Source of the DNA: Opacimonas sp964559075
Lineage (GTDB): Bacteria > Pseudomonadota > Gammaproteobacteria > Enterobacterales > Alteromonadaceae
Assembly: GCA_964559075.1 (NCBI GenBank)
Contig: CAZLGJ010000033.1
Location: 1 to 24,238 of the forward strand
Direction of reading: 5' to 3'
Length of the DNA stretch: 24,238 nt
Part shown: piece after piece, positions 1 to 7,326 of the stretch
Position numbering within the stretch: position 1 is the first letter of the stretch
Layout of the letters: the number at the start of each line of letters is the position of its first letter
The notes under the pieces: model-generated
Databases searched by the model: none
What the model was told of the DNA's origin: nothing
What the model saw: only the letters and a program-made list of their open reading frames with translations
Translations under genes and position numbers: made by a program

Positions 1-1331
1 GTGGTGTCCTGTGAACCAACGATGTTTACTTTAACACGCACGTCAGAACCGGTGTGCAGTGGTGTTTCAGATGCGACACCAATGGCGTTGCGGTTGAAGA
101 TTTTCTCAACCGCTGTTAGGCCTTGACCTTCGTTAGAAATTTCTTTTGAAGGTGCATAAACTACAGGCGCTTGAACACCTAAAGTCTCAGCAGCAAATGT
201 TTGTAATTTCTTGCCAAAGACCACCGCGTAAGAACCGCCAGCTTTCATGAATTCGACTTTTTGCGGTGTGAATGCGTCAGCAACGTCAACTAATTCTTCG
301 TCGCCGTTGTAAAGCTTCTTCGCTTTGGTATCAATGGTTAGGATAGTACCTGTTGCAACTGAGTAAGCTTGCTCTAATACAGGGTCGCCATTTTCGTCAC
401 GTACGATTTCGCCGTTTTCGTCAGTCTTTTTGACCCAGTTCTTTAGGTCAAGGCCGATACCGCCAGTCACACCGACGGTTGTTAAGAAGATTGGTGCAAT
501 ACCGTTAGTACCTGCAACCACTGGCTTATTGTTGACGAAAGGAATATAAGGAGAGGTTTCTTCACCCGCCCATAGTGCAACGTTGTTCACACCAGACATA
601 CGCGAAGAACCAACACCCATAGTGCCTTTTTCTGCGATAAGCATGACTTTACAGTCAGGGTTAGCTTCTTTCATCGCTTTGATTTCTTGCTGTGCTTCAG
701 GAGAAATCATGCATAAGCCGTGTAGCTCGCGGTCAGCACGAGAGTGTGACTGGTTACCTGGCGATAAAAGGTCAGTTGAAATATCACCTTCAGCAGCGAT
801 GTAAGTGATGACTTTGATTTTTTCAGGGATATCAGCAAGCTTTGTGAAGAACTCAGCGTTCGCGTAGCTATTTAAGATATCTGTAGCAATGGCGTTGCCT
901 GCAGCATTCGCCTCGGCTAAACGGCTAGTGTCAGCATCATACAAGAATACTTGTGACTTTAAGACTTCACCAGCAGCTGCTGCTTGCGCGTGGTCAGAAA
1001 GTGCAACGTCAAGTAATGCTTCGACAGAAGGACCACCTTTCATGTGAGAGAGCTGTTCGAGCGCAAACTCAGGAGAAATCTCAGCAACGACTTCGTTACC
1101 TAGCACGATGTCTTTCAAGAATGCGGCTTTCACGCCTGCAGCAGGTGTAGTACCAGGCAAGGTGTTATAGATAAAGAAGTTTAATGATGCTTCGCGGTGC
1201 TCGTTGCCCGTGTCTTTGATTTGCTCAATGATCTCGGCTGTTAGCTCTGCGCTATCAATTGGTTTTGGGTGAAGACCTAAGTCGTTTTTACGGACTTCAA
1301 TCTCTTGGAGGTATTCAGAATAATGACTCAT
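1..1331 (-). CDS. acnB: Aconitate hydratase B, N-terminal 443 codons (3' end outside window)
   Basis: Citrate/isocitrate interconversion in the TCA cycle; AcnB enzymes often also act on 2-methylisocitrate. The reverse-strand translation from ATG 1331 begins MSHYSEYLQEIEVRKNDLGL and stays open to the window edge. Visible are the helical HEAT-like N-terminal part (about residues 1-160) and then the swivel domain, with GDISTDLLSPGNQSHSRADR and the substrate-loop-like GVGSSRMSGVN followed by APIFLTTVGVTGGIGLDL. The cysteine ligands of the 4Fe-4S cluster lie in the C-terminal half, which is not in the window. The sequence is far from E. coli AcnB (GTGSSRKSATN at the equivalent loop) and closer to the AcnB I remember from Bacteroidetes. 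Family call is certain, clade assignment is from memory. Start chosen as the only early ATG; an AAGG lies 11 nt upstream. No gene precedes it closely. Confidence 0.93.
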   Translation of the reverse strand, partial: MSHYSEYLQEIEVRKNDLGLHPKPIDSAELTAEIIEQIKDTGNEHREASLNFFIYNTLPGTTPAAGVKAAFLKDIVLGNEVVAEISPEFALEQLSHMKGGPSVEALLDVALSDHAQAAAAGEVLKSQVFLYDADTSRLAEANAAGNAIATDILNSYANAEFFTKLADIPEKIKVITYIAAEGDISTDLLSPGNQSHSRADRELHGLCMISPEAQQEIKAMKEANPDCKVMLIAEKGTMGVGSSRMSGVNNVALWAGEETSPYIPFVNNKPVVAGTNGIAPIFLTTVGVTGGIGLDLKNWVKKTDENGEIVRDENGDPVLEQAYSVATGTILTIDTKAKKLYNGDEELVDVADAFTPQKVEFMKAGGSYAVVFGKKLQTFAAETLGVQAPVVYAPSKEISNEGQGLTAVEKIFNRNAIGVASETPLHTGSDVRVKVNIVGSQDT

Positions 1332-1423
1332 CGTGTGTTACGCCTTAATTTAAATCCATTAATGATTAACTCGCGGATTATATGAAAAAAAGCACACGAT
1401 GCCCATGCCTAAGGCATATAACT

Positions 1424-1453
1424 ATTATAATTTATGCTTATAATGGGTGTAAA
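1424..1453 (-). promoter_or_regulatory. Candidate sigma-70 promoter of acnB
   Basis: On the reverse strand a -35 TTTACA (1448-1453) and a perfect -10 TATAAT (1424-1429) are separated by 18 nt, about 90 nt upstream of the acnB ATG. Just downstream (1405-1417) sits an imperfect palindrome, ATGCC-TAA-GGCAT, which could be an operator or a leader hairpin. Confidence 0.45.
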
Positions 1454-1512
1454 TTCAATAATATCAATGAATTAGAATCACTATACCTTAGTTGTAATAC
1501 GTTAGTTAAGGA

Positions 1513-2159
1513 TTAATCACAATCGTTCCGTTTGGTTTGATAGGTATCAAACATTTTCCTAGCGCTACTTAGATAGGGACGATGTGAGTTAGGCTGATCA
1601 AAATCCCCTCCGCCTGTTGCGGCGAAATAGGTGGCAAGCACACCCGCAGGGCTCTCTGTCGTCACGCTTTGCAGTGCCTGCCAGTGACATTCAATGTCAC
1701 TATCAGTATGGTCATAACGAGTAAGGTGTAGTGTAAATAGCTGTTCGAACGCACTGCGTGCATCGCTTGCAGATCCAGCTGCATTTCGCCTTGGTCTTTG
1801 TCTACATAGGCCTCATCTGGCACCGACATGGCGCACTGCATGCCCATGGTTTGAAAGCGTGTCACCATGGGCATCATGGCGGCAGCATTGGCAGCAGAAG
1901 GCTCGGCATTGGTTTTTAGTGCATGCAAAAAGTCGTCTGCCAATGCTTTATCTGCCGGAGTTAGCGAGGCGAGCCATTTATCGGCAATACATGCGCAGAT
2001 GGGGGCATCGTCATTGGCTTCGACACAGGCATCCATAAACGCCTTTTTATCGACGCTGGCGTAGGCGGCAGTGCTGATGATGAGGGCGGTGCTGATACAG
2101 ACAAACATACAGATGCGCACTGCCGCTGAACGGATAAAAGAAGCAAGAGCTCCTGACAT
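1513..2159 (-). pseudogene. Secreted cysteine-containing protein, frameshifted in its C-terminal third
   Basis: Start ATG 2159 is chosen because AGGGA lies 6 nt upstream; another in-frame ATG at 2174 lacks a site. A Sec signal peptide ends at about AAYAS (residues 30-34). The mature part has CVEANDDAPICACIADKW and a later GMQC, a small secreted cysteine pattern I cannot assign to a named family. The starting frame ends at TGA 1662-1664 after 165 codons with an odd hydrophobic tail. The -1 frame is open from 1812 down to TAA 1513-1515 and reads as convincing protein (AFEQLFTLHLTRYDHTDSDI, then ECHWQALQSVTTESPAGVLA), with no good start codon of its own. The likely reading is one gene of about 214 codons with a 1-nt deletion near 1740-1765. 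Alternatives are a sequencing error or programmed frameshifting; no slippery heptamer is evident. Confidence 0.65.
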
Positions 2160-2201
2160 GATTCTTCCCTGCATGAAATAGGCTTACCCAAATTAATTTA
2201 A

Positions 2202-2230
2202 AACATAGACACTAATGTGGATGTTTGCAA
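2202..2230 (-). promoter_or_regulatory. Candidate promoter of the frameshifted secreted-protein gene
   Basis: Reverse-strand -35 TTGCAA (2225-2230), 17-nt spacer, -10 TATGTT (2202-2207), about 43 nt upstream of ATG 2159. The spacing is right and the hexamers are reasonable, but no other support is visible. Confidence 0.3.
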
Positions 2231-2280
2231 TGTAAACTAGCACTTTGTACAGGTGATTTTGCAAGCGCTAATCGATAGAC

Positions 2281-2309
2281 TTGACGGTATTCAAATTTGG
2301 AACCAAAAT
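2281..2309 (+). promoter_or_regulatory. Candidate promoter/operator of the RHH–PIN toxin–antitoxin pair
   Basis: TTGACG (2281-2286), 17-nt spacer, CAAAAT (2304-2309). The inverted repeat TTTGG-AA-CCAAA (2296-2307) overlaps the -10. That is where an autoregulating ribbon-helix-helix antitoxin usually binds. A transcript starting near 2316 favours the antitoxin ATG at 2342 over the one at 2321. Confidence 0.35.
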
Positions 2310-2341
2310 GGAACTATGATATGTCATCGATAAGTCAAATA

Positions 2342-2614
2342 ATGCCAAGTTACACGTTAAAAAATATTTCACCTGAGCTTCATCAAGCGCTTCAATCTGC
2401 AGCCAAGGCAACTAGAAGAAGTGTAAACAGTGAAATCTTAATGTGTTTAGAAGCACACTATTTGGATACAGAATTGTCGAACCAGAAGATAAACGTTAAA
2501 AGACAACGGATTATTGAACTGTGCAAAGCGCGAGATCAGTTGCTGGGAGAGGATTTCGTGGCGCCTAGCATTGAGCAAATCGTGGCAGATGTTAAGGCTG
2601 CCCGTGAAAAATGA
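2342..2614 (+). CDS. Ribbon-helix-helix antitoxin, FitA/VapB-like
   Basis: A 90-residue protein beginning MPSYTLKNISPELHQALQSA, followed by ATRRSVNSEIL. This is the beta strand, helix, helix of an Arc/MetJ-type fold in the FitA-like antitoxin style, with the DNA-binding strand at residues 3-8. The C-terminal half (about 45-90, charged, ending VADVKAAREK) would wrap and neutralise the PIN toxin. An in-frame ATG at 2321 preceded by a weak GGAA is the alternative start; 2342 is preferred because family members begin at the MPxxTLKN strand and because of the predicted promoter. The stop overlaps the next gene's start as ATGA. The antitoxin–toxin complex is expected to repress its own promoter. 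Family confident, cognate pairing inferred from overlap. Confidence 0.82.
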   Translation: MPSYTLKNISPELHQALQSAAKATRRSVNSEILMCLEAHYLDTELSNQKINVKRQRIIELCKARDQLLGEDFVAPSIEQIVADVKAAREK

Positions 2615-2994
2615 AAGTGGTCGATACAAACGTATTAATATCTTTGTTGATCAATCATTCAAGTTCACACCTTGAGTTTATAGCTCAGCAAACACTAGTC
2701 GCGCCTACATTGTGCAAAACAGAATTTGTGCATGTGTTAATGAAATATATCAACAGTAATATTGTCAGTCGTGATGCTGCGCACCAGATACTGAGCTTGT
2801 TTGACGAAATTACCGAGTTGATGAACATGGTCGGCACTGCCGATATTTACGAGTTAGCTTCACATTATCAAATATCAGCTTATGATGCCGAATTTGTTGC
2901 GCTGGCTATTGTCAATAACACCGACCTTTTTACATATGATAAAAGGCTCATTTGTAAATTTCCGCAGATTTGCATCAAACCAGTGTTATCGTAA
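2611..2994 (+). CDS. vapC: PIN-domain ribonuclease toxin, VapC/FitB-like
   Basis: A 127-residue single PIN domain, the usual size for VapC. The four acidic residues that bind the catalytic metal are all present: D5 in MKVVDTNVL, E38 in CKTEF, D92 in SAYDAEF and D110 in FTYDKRL. The active site therefore looks intact, and the protein is predicted to cleave RNA when freed from its antitoxin. It starts at ATG 2611 inside the antitoxin stop (ATGA), a standard coupled arrangement. The RNA target cannot be predicted from sequence. A weak hairpin with a seven-T run follows at 3029-3069. Next to it lies a zone of decayed genes, so the module may mark an insertion or loss hot spot; that last point is inference. 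Confidence 0.87.
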   Translation: MKVVDTNVLISLLINHSSSHLEFIAQQTLVAPTLCKTEFVHVLMKYINSNIVSRDAAHQILSLFDEITELMNMVGTADIYELASHYQISAYDAEFVALAIVNNTDLFTYDKRLICKFPQICIKPVLS

Positions 2995-3028
2995 ATCCCT
3001 ATCTGGTGAGTAAAAAACATTTTTCATG

Positions 3029-3069
3029 CCAAAAATCGTGGTGCATACCTGTGCCTTTTTGGTTTTTTT
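3029..3069 (+). terminator. Possible rho-independent terminator after the toxin gene
   Basis: CCAAAAA (3029-3035) pairs with TTTTTGG (3056-3062), with a small inner GGT-GCAT-ACC stem, and is followed by seven T at 3063-3069. The stem is A/T rich and the loop large, so strength is doubtful. Confidence 0.35.
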
Positions 3070-3077
3070 AACCCGAC

Positions 3078-3603
3078 TTATTTTGATAACTTTACAACAT
3101 TTTGTGCTGTTGCGTAATGATTACCAAAATACGCTTTGATGAGTTTCTTTTTACTGCGCGAAATCGGGAACTCGGTGCCATCTAGCATGATGCATTTAGC
3201 ATGACTATCAGCGGTCACGATGCGCTGTACATACGACTTGTTTACCCAGTGTGAGCGGTGTACTAATAAACCGTCCTCTTCAAACGTTTCCGCGAATTTT
3301 GCTACGCTGCGGATGGTTGCGGGCTAACGAGGATGCACGCAGTGACACCTGTAAATACAAATAGCCACAAATCGGTCCACCGCAAATCGCCTAGTCGCTG
3401 AATTAACCAACTTGCGACCTATAAGCCAAATAAAGATACGCCAATTTGCAACGTCCAAAATATAAGCCGTAGCCCAATGCCCAGCCCACTGGTTGCTTCA
3501 GGCTCTATGACCGTGAAGAGCAAAATTAATAGTATGGCAGTACACGAGATACTTATTGTATTGTAAGCGGTGCCTGTCCCAGTGCGCTTTTGTTAATGAT
3601 CAT
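3078..3603 (-). pseudogene. Decayed LytTR-family membrane transcriptional regulator
   Basis: Reverse-strand reading recovers two separated parts of one gene. From ATG 3603 the frame MIINKSALGQ stops early; the neighbouring frame carries membrane helices (SISCTAILLILLFTVIEP, then GLRLIFWTLQIGVSLFGL), an internal TAG at 3419-3421 and a further helix (DLWLFVFTGVTACILVSP). Around 3325 the frame changes again and enters the C-terminal half of a LytTR DNA-binding domain, with the hallmark GLLVHRSHWVNKSYVQRIV, then LDGTEFPISR and a TAA at 3078-3080. The middle of the protein is missing. At least one early frameshift, one nonsense codon and one deletion are visible, so the gene is dead. The assignment rests on the LytTR HRSxxVN core motif. 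Confidence 0.8.
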
Positions 3604-3787
3604 GTGAGTACTTATCAGTGACTCGCTAACACGAAGGATAGTTTTATTAACTCATCAATAACGGCGGTCGGTCAACGAAAAATTCATTAAAGGTCAGTTT
3701 TTTTCATTAACGGATAACTACATTTCATACAGTAATCTAACGCTAGATGCATAATTCCTCCTGTTATACGGGAACTTTGCTTCGAAC
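3604..3787. other. Unassigned gap in the gene-decay zone
   Basis: A/T-rich sequence between the two pseudogenes. I see no reading frame with protein character, no strong hairpin and no repeat. It may hold further eroded 5' sequence of the barrel gene on the plus strand. Confidence 0.4.
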
Positions 3788-4119
3788 ATGTTTGCGCTAA
3801 ATGCCTATTACTTTTTTGCACAACAAGCTTCTTGGCAATGGTTTATGGTGGCGGGCTTGGTCGTAATACAGGAAATTGATATTGATCTAGAGGGTGCCAG
3901 CAGTGAGCGATCGTTTTCTGGCAGTGGCGATATTGGGGGCAACTTTTGGTTGGAGTAGATTATCAAATCACTGAACGCTGGTCTGCACAAGGTGAACTCA
4001 GGTATATGCACGTGTCTGACGTATCACTGGATGCAGAGGAAAATGTAACAGTAGGGACATTTGATGATGTTGAATATACCCCCGCGAGTGTGCAACTTAA
4101 CTTGGTATATCGTTTCTAA
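3788..4119 (+). pseudogene. 3' remnant of an outer-membrane beta-barrel (OmpA/opacity-like) gene
   Basis: Three plus-strand frames must be joined to read a beta-barrel C-terminus: FALNAYYFFAQQASWQ from 3788, YGGGLGRNTGN (about 3846-3878), IDIDLEGASSERSFSGSGD (about 3876-3932), then QLLVGVDYQITERWSAQGEL continuing to VQLNLVYRF and TAA 4117-4119. Alternating hydrophobic strands and a terminal aromatic phenylalanine are typical of barrel proteins assembled by BamA. One frameshift falls at the G run 3935-3939, others near 3840 and 3875. The 5' part (signal peptide and early strands) is not recognisable. The intact parent would be a small eight-stranded surface protein; its exact family cannot be given. 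Confidence 0.7.
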
Positions 4120-4121
4120 CT

Positions 4122-4170
4122 CTATGGCCCCTGCGTAAAGCAAAATAGCATATTTACGCAGGGGCATAGT
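4122..4170. terminator. Long hairpin between convergent barrel pseudogene and prolyl oligopeptidase
   Basis: GCCCCTGCGTAAA (4127-4139) and TTTACGCAGGGGC (4153-4165) form a perfect 13-bp stem with a 13-nt loop, and the flanking CTATG/CATAG extend it past one bulge. It lies 10 bp past the end of the oligopeptidase gene (reverse strand). There is no clear U-run on either side, so it may protect the mRNA 3' end or act as a bidirectional terminator of non-standard form. Confidence 0.5.
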
Positions 4171-4179
4171 GGTTAAAGA

Positions 4180-6345
4180 TTAAAGTGATTTTATACCCAT
4201 GTGATACAAGGCAAAGCCAAACACATCAGCTGATTCTTCGATGCGCTTGCTAATTGGAGTGCCTGCACCATGACCTGCGTCTTTTTCGATGCGGATCACA
4301 ACCGGATTGTCGCCTTGGTGATGATCTTGTAACTCGGCGATAAACTTGTAGGAATGCGCGGGCACAACGCGATCGTCATGATCGGCAGTGGTAACCATAG
4401 TCGCAGGATAGCTCACGCCGTCTTTGACATTGTGCACCGGCGAATAGCCTAGCAGGTAGTCAAACATGGCTTTGCTCTGCTCCGCTGTACCGTAGTCGTA
4501 CGCCCATCCGGCACCTGCGGTAAAGGTGTGGTAGCGCAGCATATCTAATACGCCTACATCCGGGAAGGCTACGGCTGCTAGATCAGGACGCTGAGTCATG
4601 ACTGCGCCAACTAACAAGCCACCATTTGATGCGCCGCTTAGCGCCAGTTTATCAGAGGCCGTGAAGCCGTTGTCGATGAGGTAATCACCGGCGGCAATAA
4701 AGTCGTCAAAAACGTTTTGTTTTTGCAGTTGCGTACCGGCTTTATGCCACGCCTTGCCGTATTCACCGCCACCGCGAATGTTAGGCACGGCATACACCCC
4801 ACCAAGTTCTAACCAGGCTGCAACGATCGGACTGAAGCGCGGCGTTAAGCTGATATTAAAGCCACCGTATCCGTACAAAATAGTTGGGGCGGTGCCGTCT
4901 TTGACGAGGTCTTTGTGGTGGGTGATCAGCATCGGGACGCGCGTACCGTCTTTGGACGTATAAAACACTTGTTCGCTGACATAGTTTGACCCGTCAAACG
5001 CCGTTTTGGGTTGCGCAAACACACTTGATGTACCCGAAGCAATGTCTAGTTCATAAATAGTCGAAGGGGTAATTGCATTTGCGAAGGTAAAATACGTTTT
5101 TTCCGCATCTACCTTGCCACCATTGACTGATGCTGTGCCTACGCCTGGTAACGGAATTTCACGGACTAATTTACCTGCTAAGTCGTACTGATACACCTTT
5201 GACTTAGCATCGATCATGTAGTTGACAAACAGCTGGCCACCGACGGTTGAAATCGACAGGACATTGTCGGTTTCGGCAATCACATCTACCCAGTTATCGG
5301 AAGACGGGTTAGCAATGTTGGTTTTGACTAAACGCTTGTTGGGAGCGTTGAGGTTGGTAATAAGGTAAATCTCATCGCCTTCTGAGGTGACCCATCTGAC
5401 ATCCACGCCATCTTGATCAGATATCACCTGCCATTGCGGGTTGTCTTGCGCTAGGTCTTTGACGAAGTAATGATTACCTGAGGTGGTATTGGCCCCAGAA
5501 GCAACGAGGTAGCGTCCACCTTCTGACACCCCGGCGCTGGTGTAGCGGTATTTTTCGCTAGCAACATGGCCAAAAACTTGTTCATCTTCAGCTTGCGCTG
5601 TGTTGATGCGATGAAAATACACTTTGTGCTGGTCAGTTTTGGCTGAAAGCTCTGAGCCATCAGGCTTGTCATAACTGGAGTAGTAAAACCCGTCGTTTTT
5701 GAACCAGGATAGGCCGCTGAATTTGATATCTTTAAGTGGCTCACCAATAAATTCTTTGGTTTTAGTGTCAATCACATAGGCTTCGCGCCAGTCGCTGCCA
5801 CCAGTTGAGGTCATGTAGGCCACCATCGACGCATCATCCGAGAATGCTACGGCGGTAAGCGATACTGTCCCGTCCTCGCTAAAGGTGTTGGGATCTAAAA
5901 ACACTTCGGCTTCGCCGCCGTCTTTTTGCCGAAACAGGACGCTGTGATTTTGCAACCCATCATTTTTATAAAAGTAGGTGTATTCCCCTTCGACAAATGG
6001 TGCACTGATGCGCTCGTAGTCATACATGGTTTTGAGCGTCTGAGCGATTTTGTCGCGATAAGGGATCTGCTGCAATACTTGCTGAGTCACTGCATTTTGG
6101 GCATCGACCCAAGCGCCGGTTTCTGCACTCATATCATCTTCCAACCATCGGTAAGGATCGGCAATTTTGACATCAAAATACGTATCAACCACATCGCCTT
6201 TGCGCGTCATTGGGTAAGTTAATGGTGCTTTGTTTGGGGGAGTCATGGCCTGTTCCTCGGTTTTGTTAGCGGGTTGGCAGGCGGAAAGGGTAGCAACGGC
6301 AACACATGCCGTTGCAATGGATGCGACAATCTGTCGTGTTTTCAT
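4180..6345 (-). CDS. Prolyl oligopeptidase (family S9A), lipoprotein
   Basis: Serine peptidase that cuts after proline in short peptides; here predicted to be membrane-anchored outside the cytoplasm. A lipoprotein signal peptide ends in LSAC (C23). The seven-bladed propeller occupies about residues 80-450 and the alpha/beta-hydrolase domain about 460-721. The catalytic triad is complete: S573 in GASNGGLL, D658 in TTADHDDRVVP and H692 in DAGHGAG; YGYGGFN (oxyanion region) and VPNIRGGGEYG are also present. At 721 residues it has normal S9A length plus the signal. ATG 6345 is chosen because the signal peptide starts there; AGAGG lies 10 nt upstream. Transcribed alone from a good promoter at 6382-6410, with a hairpin after its end. 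Role in peptide scavenging is inferred from location and family. Confidence 0.95.
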   Translation of the reverse strand: MKTRQIVASIATACVAVATLSACQPANKTEEQAMTPPNKAPLTYPMTRKGDVVDTYFDVKIADPYRWLEDDMSAETGAWVDAQNAVTQQVLQQIPYRDKIAQTLKTMYDYERISAPFVEGEYTYFYKNDGLQNHSVLFRQKDGGEAEVFLDPNTFSEDGTVSLTAVAFSDDASMVAYMTSTGGSDWREAYVIDTKTKEFIGEPLKDIKFSGLSWFKNDGFYYSSYDKPDGSELSAKTDQHKVYFHRINTAQAEDEQVFGHVASEKYRYTSAGVSEGGRYLVASGANTTSGNHYFVKDLAQDNPQWQVISDQDGVDVRWVTSEGDEIYLITNLNAPNKRLVKTNIANPSSDNWVDVIAETDNVLSISTVGGQLFVNYMIDAKSKVYQYDLAGKLVREIPLPGVGTASVNGGKVDAEKTYFTFANAITPSTIYELDIASGTSSVFAQPKTAFDGSNYVSEQVFYTSKDGTRVPMLITHHKDLVKDGTAPTILYGYGGFNISLTPRFSPIVAAWLELGGVYAVPNIRGGGEYGKAWHKAGTQLQKQNVFDDFIAAGDYLIDNGFTASDKLALSGASNGGLLVGAVMTQRPDLAAVAFPDVGVLDMLRYHTFTAGAGWAYDYGTAEQSKAMFDYLLGYSPVHNVKDGVSYPATMVTTADHDDRVVPAHSYKFIAELQDHHQGDNPVVIRIEKDAGHGAGTPISKRIEESADVFGFALYHMGIKSL

Positions 6346-6381
6346 ACTCTTGATACCTCTGAGTCTTTTTGATTTGATGGC

Positions 6382-6410
6382 AATGTATTACGTCATGCAC
6401 AAAATAACAA
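6382..6410 (-). promoter_or_regulatory. Sigma-70 promoter of the prolyl oligopeptidase gene
   Basis: Reverse-strand TTGTTA (6405-6410), exactly 17 nt, TACATT (6382-6387), 37 nt before the ATG. It lies between the end of the HflK-like gene and the start of the oligopeptidase, where a promoter would be expected. Confidence 0.5.
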
Positions 6411-6432
6411 GAGGCGAATATGTAAAGAGATG

Positions 6433-7326
6433 CTACTGCGGATGGATCACCGACAGCTGCGCGCGCGACAGAATCGCTTCAATGTTATCGAGATAAATAC
6501 GCTGTTGAGTGAGGTTCGGTGCCTCATTAAACGCAGCAAGTAGCACGCTAAAACGTTCATTGTCACTTTGGGCTCGCAACAGTATTTCGTTGGCACTGGC
6601 GCGCGCACTTAACACGGTGCGATTGGCTTCACTGCGAGCGGCAGTTAATTTTGCTGAGCGTTCACCGCGACTCTCCTGAATCAGCTTTTGTCTTTCAGAG
6701 CGAGCTTGCGCAACGCCGTCGAAAGCTTTTTTAATGGAGCGTGGCGGCTCCAATTTGCGAATTTGTACCGAGGTGATGCGCACGCCCAAGTGATACTTAT
6801 CAGTATCGCGCTGGATGTGGGTTTTGAGGGTGTTTTGAAAGCGGATCCTGCCGGTGGTCAGAAGCTGTTCAAATTCGTTGCCGCCCACATAGTAAAGCGT
6901 CTCAGATGTGGCAATATTGCTCAGCAGCGCCTCGGTATCCAGACTAGCACTATAAAAGACACTCGGCTCAACAATGTTAAATTGCAATTCCAAGGTGACA
7001 TCGACCAAGTTGCCATCACCTGTGGTGACTTCTGGCTGCAAAAATTTTCTGGCCTCGTCTCCCATATCGATTGAAATAGAGCGCAAACTGGTGGAAGAAA
7101 GTTTTTGTACCGATTCAAACGGCCACGGCAGGCGATAATGCATGCCGGGCATGACATTGTCTTGCACCACTTTGCCAAAGCGCGTTACAACGGCGCGTTC
7201 TTCTTGTCCCACCGAATAAAAACCACTGATGCCATATACCACCGGCAGCACGATAAATAGCAATGCCCAAAAGACGCGCTGATAGCGGTGCGAAATAAAG
7301 CTCAAATCATCGGATAGTTTATTCAT
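6433..7326 (-). CDS. HflK-like SPFH/Band 7 membrane protein
   Basis: A 297-residue protein. The start is ATG 7326, inside the last codons of the upstream HflC-like gene (8-nt overlap, AATGAATAA), which implies translational coupling. An extension to 7386 would lie wholly in the upstream gene and has no family support. One N-terminal transmembrane helix (about residues 17-37) is followed by the SPFH signature SVGQEERAVVTRFGKVVQDN and GMHYRLPWPFESVQ, as in HflK. The SPFH body spans about 40-220, and a charged alanine/glutamate/arginine-rich coiled coil follows (GVAQARSERQKLIQESRGER and onward). HflK/HflC form a large membrane cage around the FtsH protease in E. coli. This copy is an extra paralogue: it sits with a CDF–SPFH fusion, not with hflX or miaA, so whether it meets FtsH is open. 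Confidence 0.88.
   Translation of the reverse strand: MNKLSDDLSFISHRYQRVFWALLFIVLPVVYGISGFYSVGQEERAVVTRFGKVVQDNVMPGMHYRLPWPFESVQKLSSTSLRSISIDMGDEARKFLQPEVTTGDGNLVDVTLELQFNIVEPSVFYSASLDTEALLSNIATSETLYYVGGNEFEQLLTTGRIRFQNTLKTHIQRDTDKYHLGVRITSVQIRKLEPPRSIKKAFDGVAQARSERQKLIQESRGERSAKLTAARSEANRTVLSARASANEILLRAQSDNERFSVLLAAFNEAPNLTQQRIYLDNIEAILSRAQLSVIHPQ

Noticed and set aside
1740..1765. Programmed -1 ribosomal frameshift in the secreted-protein gene
   Set aside because: No X-XXY-YYZ slippery heptamer or downstream stem at the right distance is visible. A simple indel or sequence error is more economical.
2995..4179. Insertion sequence or integrase remnant explaining the decay zone
   Set aside because: No transposase-like frame, terminal inverted repeat or target duplication could be found by eye; only LytTR and beta-barrel remnants are recognisable.
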